Shown here: positions 1 through 10,393 of the stretch, piece by piece
Position numbering within the stretch: position 1 is the stretch's first letter
Layout: each line of letters starts with the position of its first letter
Origin: RUG334 sp045599645
Lineage (GTDB): Bacteria; Muiribacteriota; Ozemobacteria; Ozemobacterales; Ozemobacteraceae
Assembly: GCA_045599645.1 (NCBI GenBank)
Contig: JAZRWI010000016.1
Span: 1 to 40,809 of the forward strand
DNA: 40,809 nucleotides
Direction of reading: 5' to 3'
Made by a program: the position numbers and the translations under genes
Notes under the pieces: model-generated
Told to the model about the DNA's origin: nothing
Databases searched by the model: none
Seen by the model: the letters and a program-made list of their open reading frames with translations, nothing else

Positions 1-1
1 T

Positions 2-2629
2 AATGCCAACGAATTTTACGTCAGCACCTACAATGTTGATTTTCAATTTGCAGTCTTTGTTGAAAAAGAAGAAGATCCCGCAAAAACTGTAATAACCGAT
101 CTCAAGGTCGAAGCTACCCCGGAAGAATACGAACTAGTAAACGGTCTTTACAAAGATAATATCGACGTAAAGGCTACTGTTTTCGGTGACAACCTTGGAG
201 TTCTTAATACCAATAATTTTGTAGTTGAATTAGCTTTCCTGAATGATGAGGAGAATAGGTATAACTCTTCTACATTCCCGATAAGCGGCGCTGTAGCCAC
301 ATATGAAGTCTCAGAAAAAGACGCTGGTGCCGGTAATAAATACAAGCATACAGTTACTCTGACAAACATCTCAGACTATAGCAACAACACTCTGTCATTC
401 GGGATTGTTGCTTCAAAGCTGACTCAGCAGATTTTGCCAGATACTTTTACTGTTACAGTAAAAGTAAATGAAGCAGAACAGATTGTGCCCTTTGAAGATA
501 CAAAGAGCATCAAGCTCACCAACAAGACTCCGGCACCTCCGCCAACACCAACTGAAATAACTGCTGAAATGCTTATTCCATCAGCACAGAATGCAAGCAT
601 AAATACCAATGTGGTTATAAGCTTCTCTGACAGTATTGATTGGGATCAGTCTTCAAAAGACCTTGTCGTTCTCTATGAAGGAAACAGGATGATTGAATGC
701 GATTATTCATATTCTGCTTCAAACAAGCTCCTCACTCTCACTCCGACTGCCAAGCTTTCATACAACGAACAGCACAGTGTTATTGTATCAAAGAAGCTTA
801 CAGGAACACAGAGCAACCAGGAATTCGAATTCACAACAGTAGAATCAGCAGGGACTCCTTCAATCACTCCTGACCTCTATAAGTCAGCAGAAGGCAAATT
901 CTACCTTGTCGCTGACCAGAAATTCTATATTGATTTCAATAAGGTCATCATCAACGAAGATATGGCAAAGTCAAGAATTTACATGAAGAAAGACGATGCT
1001 GACTTCACTTCTTATAGCATAGAATTAGACTCGCAGAAGCAGATTGCAACAGTTAACGTAAATGTGCCATTTGAAGCCGACAAGATTTATACTGTAGGCA
1101 TCACAGAATTTTCTGACAGTGATGGTTCAATGGTAAAGCCTGTAGAAAGCTCATTTGAAGCAATGCCGACAATAACAGTTGAAAGCATTGAGTTAGACTA
1201 TGGAAACGGCTGGCAAACCGCCAGCGGCAGCACAGATGTTGGCATCAATGGTAAGATCAGATTAACGCTGAATCATCCCATTGAACCTTTTAACATTAAA
1301 CTTGTTAATCAAGACACCTCAGAAGCGGATAGGCCAGTGGTCTATCCTACAACAGATACCAAGAACAACCAAATAGAATATGCCTATAGTAATCTTAGTT
1401 ATCTTAAAAGTTATGGCATTTTAATTTCTTATAAAAACGAAACTACTGGTCAGAAGATAGAAAGCGACATTCATACTTTTGAAACAACTTTCCCGGATCA
1501 TCTAGTATTGCAAGACCCTGGCAACCCAGTAAACTCAGAAGAAAATCCATATCTGGTTTACTGTGCAAAGGCATTGGACCAGATAAGACAGAATGCCTAT
1601 CTGAGTGAAGGCTACTACTTCAAACAGATGGCTGACATAAACTTAGACCCGTCTGTATATTCCTCTTCGACAAACACAACAACAAAAGGCTGGAAGCCAC
1701 TTGGTTATAACGATTCATTCATTGGTCATTACGATGGAAATAACAAAACTATCAAAAAACTATATATTAATGATACCTCTGACGATTCATATATTTCTTT
1801 ATTTGGATATGTAACAAACAGTTCGATAACTAATCTTAATTGTGAAAATGTTGAAATATTCGGCGAAGACTCCGTGGCAGCTCTCGCTGGCGGTGCAGAA
1901 AACCTAATCATTACCAACTGCCATGTTTCAGGTAAAATAGCTATGGACGAAGGTTGTTGTGCCGGAGGCTTAGTTGGTTTTGGATATGCCCTTACTGTTA
2001 CCAACTGTTCTTCTACAGTCGATATAAGTTCATACTATAACCCAGATTACAGTGCTTTTATTGGCGGTCTAATCGGTAGTGTCGGTAACTGTAGCATAAA
2101 AAATTGTTGTTCTACAGATGGTATAGTAACTGGTACATACTACTCTGGCGGTTTAATCGGTTTTGCAACGGACGACAATATTATTGAAAACTGCGAAACA
2201 AAAAACATGACAGTAAAAGGCACTTATGATGTTGGCGGATTAATAGGTTGCACTGAATATTCAACCATAACGAATTGCCGAAGCCTAAACACAACAGTCG
2301 AAGCAGAATTTGATGATGCAGGTGGCTTTGCAGGATATAATTTAAGTGAAATAATCGGCTGCAAATCAACTGGTTCCGTTAAGGGAGTAAATAACGTAGG
2401 TGGTATGATCGGTTTCAATAAAGGTTACAGTGATTTTAGTGGTTATGCTTCAGAGCTTGATTCTGCATGCCATGTAGAAGGGCAAGACTGTGTCGGTGGC
2501 ATAATTGGCCTTAACGAAGATGGCGACTATGACTACGATACTTTACGTTTCGACACAACTACGGGGTCTATTAGCTGTGAAGCCGGTCGGTGGGGTTACA
2601 TCATCGGTTTGGATGCAGTAGAAGAATGA
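2..2629 (+). CDS. GLUG-repeat surface lipoprotein paralog 1 (5' end outside window)
   Basis: The reading frame is open from base 2 to the stop at 2629, so the gene enters from the left edge; an ATG at 434 is internal. The first residues (NANEFYVSTYNVDFQF) match an internal stretch of the two downstream paralogs, so roughly 190 N-terminal residues including the lipoprotein signal are missing. The order is an adhesin-like beta region, a Pro-rich linker (PAPPPTPTE), one Big_5-type Ig domain starting near base 560, a further beta region, then about seven GLUG motifs (GGLVGFGY, GGLIGSVG, GGLIGFAT and similar) from about 1960 to 2510, expected to form a beta-helix. Unlike its paralogs it lacks the first Big_5 domain. 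Probably an extracellular, outer-membrane-anchored protein used in adhesion or polymer binding; the ligand is unknown. Confidence 0.88.
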   Translation, partial: NANEFYVSTYNVDFQFAVFVEKEEDPAKTVITDLKVEATPEEYELVNGLYKDNIDVKATVFGDNLGVLNTNNFVVELAFLNDEENRYNSSTFPISGAVATYEVSEKDAGAGNKYKHTVTLTNISDYSNNTLSFGIVASKLTQQILPDTFTVTVKVNEAEQIVPFEDTKSIKLTNKTPAPPPTPTEITAEMLIPSAQNASINTNVVISFSDSIDWDQSSKDLVVLYEGNRMIECDYSYSASNKLLTLTPTAKLSYNEQHSVIVSKKLTGTQSNQEFEFTTVESAGTPSITPDLYKSAEGKFYLVADQKFYIDFNKVIINEDMAKSRIYMKKDDADFTSYSIELDSQKQIATVNVNVPFEADKIYTVGITEFSDSDGSMVKPVESSFEAMPTITVESIELDYGNGWQTASGSTDVGINGKIRLTLNHPIEPFNIKLVNQDTSEADRPVVYPTTDTKNNQIEYAYSNLSYLKSYGILISYKNETTGQKIESDIHTFETTFPDHLVLQDPGNPVNSEENPYLVYCAKALDQIRQNAYLSEGYYFKQMADINLDPSVYSSSTNTTTKGWKPLGYNDSFIGHYDGNNKTIKKLYINDTSDDSYISLFGYVTNSSITNLNCENVEIFGEDSVAALAGGAENLIITNCHVSGKIAMDEGCCAGGLVGFGYALTVTNCSSTVDISSYYNPDYSAFIGGLIGSVGNCSIKNCCSTDGIVTGTYYSGGLIGFATDDNIIENCETKNMTVKGTYDVGGLIGCTEYSTITNCRSLNTTVEAEFDDAGGFAGYNLSEIIGCKSTGSVKGVNNVGGMIGFNKGYSDFSGYASELDSACHVEGQDCVGGIIGLNEDGDYDYDTLRFDTTTGSISCEAGRWGYIIGLDAVEE

Positions 2630-2726
2630 TCAACAACGGATGGCAGGATAAAGGCGGATAAACAGCAGCTGGCTAATTCATTGTTGCGCCAGCGACTTTT
2701 GCAATTCCGACTGCTTGTATTGATAC

Positions 2727-2755
2727 TTGATGTATTAACTATTTATCATTATAAT
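2727..2755 (+). promoter_or_regulatory. Putative sigma70 promoter for lipoprotein paralog 2
   Basis: A -35 like TTGATG at 2727-2732 and a perfect -10 TATAAT at 2750-2755 are 17 bases apart, 35 bases before the start codon at 2790. A Shine-Dalgarno AAGGGGA lies at 2776-2782. This suggests the second lipoprotein has its own promoter rather than being read only through from the first. Confidence 0.6.
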
Positions 2756-2789
2756 TGAAGAATACAGTTGTAAACAAGGGGAAAATGGG

Positions 2790-5700
2790 ATGAAAACATA
2801 CGTAAGTTGTATTATTGCGGTTTTGGGCATAGTGGCCTTTATCATAACCGGTTGTGGTAATGGTTCTGATTTTATAGTCAATAAAAATCCCGAATATGTT
2901 TCATCAAAAAGCTTTCAAATAAGTCCGGAAGGTGGTCTCGATGCTCAGACTCCGTCAGGTCTCATAATTAAGGCAAAAGACGGCACCTTTGACAAAAATT
3001 CTGACATAAAAGTAAATATAACTGAAAATAAATCCTTTGAAGGCATGAGCCCTGTGTTTTCAAATACCACAAGCCTCTATACCATTTCTGCAGAAAAGAC
3101 AGAAATATCTTCCCTTGGCGTTAAAACCCAAACCAAGATCACAAATGTAAATAAAGCTGTTATCATCACAGTTCCCAATAATTCAACCCAAAAGGGCATT
3201 TATTATGTAGGCGCAAGACAAGACGAAAATAAAACCTGGAAATATAAACTAGTAAATGACAACAATACTTATGACAATCCGCTGCCTATTTTTTCCAGAG
3301 CCGCAGTAAATCCCAATGCCAAAGAGTTTTTTGTAAGTACCTACAATGTTGATTTCCAATTTTCTGTTTTTGTTGAAACCGAACAAGACCCGAACAGAAC
3401 TGTAATTACAGATTTTATAGCAAAAGCAGTTCCATCAGAATACGAACTAGTAAACGGCCAATACAAAGAAGACCTCAAGGTTAAAGCAACTGTTTACGGT
3501 GACAACCTCGGCAATCTCCAGTCTAGCAATTTCGAAGTTGAAATCGGTTTCCTAAACAATGAAAACTCAGAATACAATGCCAGCACTTTCCCAATAACAG
3601 GAGCCAATGCTACGTATAAAGTATCGGAACCAAACAATGGGGCTGGCAATCAGTATAAACATACAATCACTCTTACTAATATTTCAAATTATAGCAGCAA
3701 CAGCCTTTCATTCGGTATTACTGCCACAAAGCTGACTCAGAAGGTTTTACCAGAAGATTTTACTATTACAGTAAGAGCTAATGGAGACCCAAGTATTATT
3801 CCTTTTGAAGATACGAAGGCTATTAAGCTCACCAATAAATCAAATGTTAATTCCATAAAAATTGTGTCTACCTCTCCAGAAGCAGGTGCTACTAATGTTC
3901 CAGCAGATGAAGGCACAATTACTATAAAATTCGACAAAGAGCTTGCTGCAGACAATACATGGGCTTCATTTATAAACCTGACAGGCGCAAACAGCATTAT
4001 TCCTCTAGATATAACCTATGCTGACAAAACCTTGTCTATAAAATACAACGGTCTGATGCCTGCAAATGCTTACAAACTAATCTTGAAGCAAGGTATGAAG
4101 GGAATTGAAAAAGACTCTGTTACAGAAGCTTTTGAACTCTCCTTCTCAACCAAGAGTCAGCCACAGTTGATAACTGCTTCATTGCAAGCTCCGGAAACAG
4201 AAGGTGCTGATGTAGAATCAAAGATAAAAATTGCATTCTCTGATAACATAAACTGGGAATCAGACTTGGAAAGACTTGTTACACTCAAACAAGGAATGGT
4301 GCTTGTTGCCTGTCAATATGATTATTCTACAGCCAATAAAACTTTGACACTCACTCCGGCTAAGAACCTTTTGTTTGGCAAAGAATATACAGTTACTGTT
4401 TCCAAATTCGTAGCTGATTTGGACAAGGATTATAAGTTTTCATTTACAACAGTTGAATCTGCTGAAACTCCGGCTATCTCACCAGATACTTCAAAATCAA
4501 TAGATGGAAGATTTTATCTTGTTGCTGACCAGAAATTCCACATTAATTTCAACAAAGCAATCATCAACAAAGATTCTGCTAAATACAAGATTTATATGAA
4601 GAAAAATGGTGTCGACTTCAAGAATTATACTTTGGAATTCGATACTGAAAACAAGGTAGCAGACATAAATGTATATGAAGCATTTGAACAAGACGCAGTC
4701 TATGCTATTGGTGTAAACGAATTCACTGACGGTGACGGTATTCTTGTTAAAGCAACAGAAAAAACCTTTGATGCGCTGAAGACACTTGTAGTAGAAAGTG
4801 TAGAAATAGATAAAGACGGCAGATGGATAACAGCCAGCGGCAGTGCTGATATTGCTTTAACAGGCAAAATCAGGGTTAAACTGAACCAGAATGTTGAACC
4901 TTCCTACGTTAAATTACTTGATGAAAACGGTAATGAATTAACAGGAAGCAAGATATTCAACAAAACAGCAGAACGAAGTGACACCATTGAATTTGAATAT
5001 CGTGACCTTGAATTCTTTGGCACATACGGTGTTGTAGCTTCCTGGGTAGACCCGGCCATGGGCATGAACTTTGTAAGCGATGCATATACATTCGTCACAA
5101 CTTATCCAGATTATCTGATATTGCAAGACACAAGCCAACCACATTCAGCCACAAATCCATATCTGATTTACTGTGCAAAAGCCCTGGACCAGATAAGAGA
5201 AAGCGATTATCTTGCAAAAGGCTATTGGTTTAAGCAGATGGCTGACATCGACCTTGATCCGAATGTATATTTTTCTGATTACAACAAACCCGATACAGGA
5301 TGGAAGCCATTTGGGAAAATGTCAGGAACTAATTTACAATTCGTTGGGCACTATGATGGCAATGGCAAGATAATAAGCAACCTTACTTGCAATGTTGATA
5401 GAGAAGACACAGTTCTTTGTCCATCATTGTTTGGCGCCATGGAAAATGGTTCTGTCAGCAATCTTACCTTAGAAAACATAGATATCAATGGTGGAACCGG
5501 CGTTGCAGGCATAGTCAGTTACGCAGACGCTACAAAGCTCACCAACTGCCATGTATCAGGTAAAATCAATGGAACAGATTATATAGGCGGTTTAGTCGCT
5601 TATTTAAACAGCGGAAACATCACAAACTGCGATTCCAATAACCTTAAAATAAAGGGCTTAGCTATTGTTGGCGGCTTAGTTGGCTACTTCGGCACAAGCC

Positions 5701-6149
5701 CAGACGAAGAGGATGTTAATGCTACAATGAAAAATTGCCACAGCATCAATATTTCAATTGAAGTTTTTGACGACAGCAACGAAGGTTCTATAGGAAATGT
5801 CGGAGGTGTTGTAGCCATCAACTGTGGTAAAATTACCAACTGCAGTTCTAGTGGCAAGGTATTAAGCAACAAACGGCAAATCGGTGGCGTCATTGGTCAA
5901 AATGGCGATTATGATAGTGAAGCTGGCGTCTACTCTTATGGTTACGTTGAGTCAACCCGTACCTCATGCGAAGTCAAAGGTTATGATTATGTTGGCGGCA
6001 TCATAGGATATCCCGAAAGCTACTACTATGATGAGTCAAGCTTAGTCTTCGAGGGCGAAATCGAACCAGACTTTATTTATGAACCAGATCCAAGTGCTGG
6101 CTATGACCCATGGGCAAAAGATCCAATAGTACCTGCAATACCAGGATAA
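2790..6149 (+). CDS. GLUG-repeat surface lipoprotein paralog 2
   Basis: A 1119-residue predicted lipoprotein. The signal peptide has a hydrophobic core (residues 7-19) and a lipobox ending ITGC, so Cys22 would be lipidated. After it come an adhesin-like beta region (about 40-350, with the shared STYNVDFQFSVF block), a first Big_5 Ig domain (about 355-455, opening STSPEAGATNVP), a second Ig-like domain (about 460-565), a third beta region and a conserved NPYLIYCAKALDQIR block. A C-terminal stretch of about six GLUG-like motifs follows (GGLVAYLN, GGLVGYFG, GGVIGQNG, GGIIGYPE). ATG 2790 has a good ribosome site; an ATG at 2784 is out of frame and stops at once. It probably sits on the cell surface. 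Function is unknown beyond its similarity to GLUG/Ig adhesin-like proteins. Confidence 0.93.
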   Translation: MKTYVSCIIAVLGIVAFIITGCGNGSDFIVNKNPEYVSSKSFQISPEGGLDAQTPSGLIIKAKDGTFDKNSDIKVNITENKSFEGMSPVFSNTTSLYTISAEKTEISSLGVKTQTKITNVNKAVIITVPNNSTQKGIYYVGARQDENKTWKYKLVNDNNTYDNPLPIFSRAAVNPNAKEFFVSTYNVDFQFSVFVETEQDPNRTVITDFIAKAVPSEYELVNGQYKEDLKVKATVYGDNLGNLQSSNFEVEIGFLNNENSEYNASTFPITGANATYKVSEPNNGAGNQYKHTITLTNISNYSSNSLSFGITATKLTQKVLPEDFTITVRANGDPSIIPFEDTKAIKLTNKSNVNSIKIVSTSPEAGATNVPADEGTITIKFDKELAADNTWASFINLTGANSIIPLDITYADKTLSIKYNGLMPANAYKLILKQGMKGIEKDSVTEAFELSFSTKSQPQLITASLQAPETEGADVESKIKIAFSDNINWESDLERLVTLKQGMVLVACQYDYSTANKTLTLTPAKNLLFGKEYTVTVSKFVADLDKDYKFSFTTVESAETPAISPDTSKSIDGRFYLVADQKFHINFNKAIINKDSAKYKIYMKKNGVDFKNYTLEFDTENKVADINVYEAFEQDAVYAIGVNEFTDGDGILVKATEKTFDALKTLVVESVEIDKDGRWITASGSADIALTGKIRVKLNQNVEPSYVKLLDENGNELTGSKIFNKTAERSDTIEFEYRDLEFFGTYGVVASWVDPAMGMNFVSDAYTFVTTYPDYLILQDTSQPHSATNPYLIYCAKALDQIRESDYLAKGYWFKQMADIDLDPNVYFSDYNKPDTGWKPFGKMSGTNLQFVGHYDGNGKIISNLTCNVDREDTVLCPSLFGAMENGSVSNLTLENIDINGGTGVAGIVSYADATKLTNCHVSGKINGTDYIGGLVAYLNSGNITNCDSNNLKIKGLAIVGGLVGYFGTSPDEEDVNATMKNCHSINISIEVFDDSNEGSIGNVGGVVAINCGKITNCSSSGKVLSNKRQIGGVIGQNGDYDSEAGVYSYGYVESTRTSCEVKGYDYVGGIIGYPESYYYDESSLVFEGEIEPDFIYEPDPSAGYDPWAKDPIVPAIPG

Positions 6150-6480
6150 TGCATAATTCATAATGCATAATGCATAATTGATTGTTGATTGATTGATTGG
6201 GTTGGGTGCGGCTTCGAGCAGGTCGCTGCCATAACCTAATGCATAATTCATAATGCATAATTGATTGTGGATTGATTGGGTTTGCTGCGGCTTCGACCGG
6301 GGCGCTGCCTTAACCTAATGCATAATTCATAATGCATAATGCATAATTAATTGTGGATTGATTGGGTTGGGTGCGGCTTCGACCGGGGCGCTGCCTTAAC
6401 CTAATTCATAATTCATAATGCATAATGCATAATTGATTGTGGATTGATTGGGTTTGGTGCGGCTTTGAACAACCTTGTGC
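6148..6480. repeat. Four tandem ~75-90 bp repeats
   Basis: The gap between lipoproteins 2 and 3 is mostly four head-to-tail copies, starting near 6148, 6238, 6316 and 6403. Each has an AT-rich half built from CATAATTCATAATGCATAAT blocks, then GATTGTGGATTGATTGGGTT, then a GC-rich GCGGCTTCGACC...GCTGCC core that can pair weakly with itself. The fourth copy decays after the GCGGCTT. Short reading frames across it are just the repeat translated. It resembles an intergenic repeat family and may be a recombination site between the flanking paralogs. Confidence 0.85.
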
Positions 6481-6693
6481 CAATGCCTGAATTGAGAATT
6501 GAAAATGGAGAATTTTTCTCGGCTAAAAGCCAATAGCCAACAGCTAATAGCGGCTGTTTTCTCTCGGCTGATGGCTGCTTTCTTTTGTCATTGCGGCTTT
6601 ACATTAAAAATATGTACAAAGCATCCAAATCTGTGGTAAGATAGATTGGATGTTATTTTTTTGTGGAAAAAAGGTTTCTAAGAGGAATTGGAA
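6481..6693 (+). promoter_or_regulatory. Leader region of lipoprotein 3 with terminator-like hairpin
   Basis: After the tandem repeats come low-complexity blocks (GAATTGAGAATTGAAAATGG and AGCCAATAGCCAACAGC). A possible promoter is TGTACA at 6613-6618, 18 bases, TAAGAT at 6637-6642. It overlaps an imperfect inverted repeat, CATCCAAATCT at 6622-6632 and AGATTGGATG at 6643-6652, which is followed by a T-rich run at 6653-6662. This could be an intrinsic terminator, attenuator or operator just ahead of the gene. The ribosome site AGAGGA is at 6681-6686. Confidence 0.4.
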
Positions 6694-9600
6694 ATGAATA
6701 AATATTTGTATTATATTTTTGCATTATTGGCAGCAGTTACCCTGATAATGACCGGTTGCGGCGGCAGCAGTGACAATATCATTATCAACAATACAAATAC
6801 AATAAAAGAGATAAAAGAAGTCTCAGTAGGCCAGGAAGGTAATCTAAGCATGTCTACCAGCTCCGGTGAAATTAAATTATCAGCCGGAAATGGTTCCTTC
6901 GACCCCGATGTCAAAGTTAAAATAACAGAAAACCAGGTATCAGAAGGAATGAGCAGGGAATTCAGCACATCCTCAAATCTGTTCACTCTTTCTGCAGAAA
7001 AAGTCAAAGACTCAACTTATGGCAAAACAAGGAGCAAGGTTACAAATTCCTACCAGCCAGTAACCATAGAAATAGTAAATAAATCAACACAGCCAGGCTT
7101 TTATTTTCTCGGAATGAGAGCTAGTGCAAACGAACCATGGAAATATGAGCTGATTAACAACAACAATTCGCCATCAAACCCGTTGCCAATTTTCTCAAGA
7201 TACGCTGTAAACAACTATGCTCCCACATATTATGTAATTACCTATAATGTAGATTTCCAGTTCTCAATCTTTTTTGAATCAGAAGAAACCTTCGATAAAT
7301 CAAAGACTATCATCACCGGTTTCTATCCGGAAGCTGAACCATCAGCATACGAGCTTGTAGACGGTCATTACAAGAATGACCTGACAATCAAGGTTCCGAT
7401 TGCCGGCGATAATCTGGCAAACCTCAATCGCAGCGATTATATTGTTGAAATAGGTTTCCTCAACGATGATAATGACGAATATAACCAGTCTAAGTTCCCG
7501 ATATCAGGCGCAGAAGCAACATATGAAGTTTCTGACCCCAATGCCGGTGCCGGTAATAAATATAAACACACAATCACTCTGAAGAACATCTCTGATTATC
7601 ACGATTATACACTTTCCTTCGGTATTGGCGCATCAAAGCTCACTCAGCAGATTTTGCCACCGGATTTCACAATAACAGTAAAAGTCAATGAAAAGCAGAG
7701 TGTTGTTCCTTACGAAGCCACGAGAGGTGTTACACTTACCAATAAATCTCAGAAGCAGGATAGCAGCACCATAAAGGTAGCTTCAACCTCACCTGCCAAC
7801 GGTGCCACAAATGTTGCAACTGCAGCAGCCAATATCACTGTTACATTTGATAAAGAGCTGGCAGCTGACAATGACTGGGCTTCCTTCGTTACATTTGCTG
7901 GTGTGAAGGGAAATGTTCCTACAGAAATATCTTATGCAGACAAAACACTGACTATTAAGCATAACGGGCTTGAAGCAGGCGCACTTTACACATTACAGAT
8001 CAAATCCGGTCTGAAGGGTGTTGAAGCAGGCTCAGAAACAGAAACCGTTGCAGTTTCTTTTGTTACACAGAAAAGCGCCCAGACTATAGTAACAGCTTCA
8101 TTGAAGACTCCTGCTACCGATACTGGTGTCAGCGTTTCTACAGCTGTTGAAATTGCCTTCACAGAAGATATCACCTGGATACCTGAATCAAAGAATCTTG
8201 TAACACTGCTTCAGGGCTCAACTCAGGTTGAATGCACTTATTCCTACGCAGACAAGGTTCTTAAACTTACACCAAACGCTAAGCTTGGATATAACACAAC
8301 ATACACTGTTAATGTTTCCAGATACTTAGGTGACATGGAAAATGACTCGCAGTTTGAATTCACAACAGTCGAATCTGAAGATACCCCGGCTATTTCCCCA
8401 GATACAGCCAAGTGTGAAGGCGGTAAGTATTATCTTGTCGCGGATCAGAAATTCTACATTGATTTTAACAAAGCTATTACCAACACTAGAACAGCAAAAG
8501 ACAGCATCTATATGCAAAAAGCCGGTGCAGCATTCAATAATTTCAGTGTTGAATTCGACTCAGCCAACCAGATTGCTACAGTAAATGTAAATGTTCCATT
8601 AGAAGGTGGTTTAACATATATTGTCGGTGTTAATGAATTTTCTGACAACGACGGCTCCACAATAAAAGCAGCCAACGCTTCAATTGATGCGATGCCGGCA
8701 CTGGCAGTAAATAGCATTGAAATATCTAACGGAGGCAGCTGGATACCAGCCAGCGGCAGCACTGATATTGATATTACCGGTAAAATCAAGGTAGTTATGA
8801 ATCAAGCGGTGGACCCGGCTATTGTCAAACTGGTGGCTAGCGATGGCAGCGAAATTTCTGGTTCAGTTATTTCCAATAAAACAACCGAAAGAAGCGATAC
8901 TATTGAATTCGATTTCAATGGACTCGAATACATGACCAACTATGGTGTTGCTGTTTCCTGCAACGACACAGCAACAGGCCAGACCTTGGAAAGTGTTACA
9001 CACACCTTCATGACGTTAATTCCTGACCACCTGGAATTAGCTGACCCGTCACAGCCAAACTCTGAAAGCAACCCATATCTTGTTTACTGCGCAGCAGCAT
9101 TAGACCAGATAAGAGAAAGCGCTTACCGTGATAATAACTGTTATTTCAAGCAGATGGATGACATTGATTTAAGTCCAGTAGCATATACTTCTGATAATAA
9201 TACTGCTGAAAATGGCTGGAAGCCTTTTGGCCAATGCGCAAATGATAGTGATTATCCAACATCAAGCTTCACAGGATATTATGATGGCAACGGAAAAACT
9301 ATCAGCAATATGAAAAGCCATTCTACTAGCCCACAAGAAAATCCATCATTGTTTGGTGTTATCAATAGTGGGTCTGTCAAGAATCTTAACATCGAAAATG
9401 TAGACATCGATGGTATTAACCACGTAGGTGCCATTGCTGGTTATACGGGAAACGCTGTAACTATTGATAACTGCCATGTATCTGGAAATATTACCACAAG
9501 CCAAAACAGTGTAGGTGGCCTGATAGGATTTACATTTGGACAAATTACTTTAAATAACTGCTCATCTGATGCCAATGTCACTAATTCAACAACCAATGAA

Positions 9601-10386
9601 TCAAGGATGTATTGCGTTGGTGGTTTGATTGGTTATGCTTACAAAAGTTGCAATGCTACAGACTGTCACGTAACAGGGGAAGTCAGAGGCGTTCAATATG
9701 TAGGTGGTTTAATTGGTAATTTACCGAATTACGCATCAACTATCGAAAATTGCGATACTACTGGCAAAATCACAGGCTCACACTTAGTTGGTGGCTTAGT
9801 TGGCTATGTCGGTTCTACAGATGTAACTATTAATGATTGTCACTGCTATAACGTTACCGTATCTATATCAAATATTGGTTCAGGGGAAGAAATAGGCGGT
9901 ATTGCCGGGCACAACTGCGGAACCATACAAAACTGCAGTGTTAGCGGGTCAGTAAGCGGAAACAATATGGTCGGTGGCATTGTTGGTTTAAATTACCGTG
10001 AAACAATGACCTGTGTGCATGTAGTTAACGATAATACAACCACATGTGACGTTTCCGGACGCGACAAAGTTGGTGGTATTGTCGGCTACAACAATGGTGA
10101 AATTAATAGATGTAAGTCCAGTGGCACAATTACCGGGAACAATAATGTAGGTGGTATAGTCGGATACAATCTTTTCTACAGTGATCCAGATAAAGCTAAG
10201 GTCTTAGAAAATACCTCAAAATCTATCGTTAGAGGGAACGACAATATTGGCGGAATAATAGGTTATCACAAAGACGGCACTTATACTGATCCTGACAATA
10301 CTTTCGATACTTCGGTAGGTATGGTAACAGCCAACACAACAAACAAAGGCAATATCGTAGGCTTCGATGATTCAGGACCACTATAA
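6694..10386 (+). CDS. GLUG-repeat surface lipoprotein paralog 3
   Basis: A 1230-residue paralog of the two preceding genes. I start it at ATG 6694, seven bases after AGAGGA; an in-frame TTG at 6688 is too close to that site. The signal peptide has a hydrophobic core and lipobox IMTGC with Cys22 as the lipidated residue, followed by a Gly/Ser-rich tether. Domains in order are the adhesin-like region (about 40-350, with the ITYNVDFQFSIFF block), two Big_5-type Ig domains (about 360-460 and 465-570), a further beta region and the NPYLVYCAAALDQIR block. The longest GLUG array of the three, about ten motifs from residue 910 on (GGLIGFTF, GGLIGYAY, GGIVGYNN and others), closes the protein. Likely surface exposed; no catalytic motif is seen. 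Confidence 0.93.
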   Translation: MNKYLYYIFALLAAVTLIMTGCGGSSDNIIINNTNTIKEIKEVSVGQEGNLSMSTSSGEIKLSAGNGSFDPDVKVKITENQVSEGMSREFSTSSNLFTLSAEKVKDSTYGKTRSKVTNSYQPVTIEIVNKSTQPGFYFLGMRASANEPWKYELINNNNSPSNPLPIFSRYAVNNYAPTYYVITYNVDFQFSIFFESEETFDKSKTIITGFYPEAEPSAYELVDGHYKNDLTIKVPIAGDNLANLNRSDYIVEIGFLNDDNDEYNQSKFPISGAEATYEVSDPNAGAGNKYKHTITLKNISDYHDYTLSFGIGASKLTQQILPPDFTITVKVNEKQSVVPYEATRGVTLTNKSQKQDSSTIKVASTSPANGATNVATAAANITVTFDKELAADNDWASFVTFAGVKGNVPTEISYADKTLTIKHNGLEAGALYTLQIKSGLKGVEAGSETETVAVSFVTQKSAQTIVTASLKTPATDTGVSVSTAVEIAFTEDITWIPESKNLVTLLQGSTQVECTYSYADKVLKLTPNAKLGYNTTYTVNVSRYLGDMENDSQFEFTTVESEDTPAISPDTAKCEGGKYYLVADQKFYIDFNKAITNTRTAKDSIYMQKAGAAFNNFSVEFDSANQIATVNVNVPLEGGLTYIVGVNEFSDNDGSTIKAANASIDAMPALAVNSIEISNGGSWIPASGSTDIDITGKIKVVMNQAVDPAIVKLVASDGSEISGSVISNKTTERSDTIEFDFNGLEYMTNYGVAVSCNDTATGQTLESVTHTFMTLIPDHLELADPSQPNSESNPYLVYCAAALDQIRESAYRDNNCYFKQMDDIDLSPVAYTSDNNTAENGWKPFGQCANDSDYPTSSFTGYYDGNGKTISNMKSHSTSPQENPSLFGVINSGSVKNLNIENVDIDGINHVGAIAGYTGNAVTIDNCHVSGNITTSQNSVGGLIGFTFGQITLNNCSSDANVTNSTTNESRMYCVGGLIGYAYKSCNATDCHVTGEVRGVQYVGGLIGNLPNYASTIENCDTTGKITGSHLVGGLVGYVGSTDVTINDCHCYNVTVSISNIGSGEEIGGIAGHNCGTIQNCSVSGSVSGNNMVGGIVGLNYRETMTCVHVVNDNTTTCDVSGRDKVGGIVGYNNGEINRCKSSGTITGNNNVGGIVGYNLFYSDPDKAKVLENTSKSIVRGNDNIGGIIGYHKDGTYTDPDNTFDTSVGMVTANTTNKGNIVGFDDSGPL

Positions 10387-10393
10387 GAGTATG

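Noticed and set aside
434..2629. Starting the first lipoprotein at ATG 434
   Set aside because: The frame is open to base 2 and the upstream residues match the paralogs, so the gene is cut by the window edge rather than starting there.
6042..6258. Minus-strand frames with NYALCIMNYALS repeats
   Set aside because: Translation of the CATAAT intergenic repeats.
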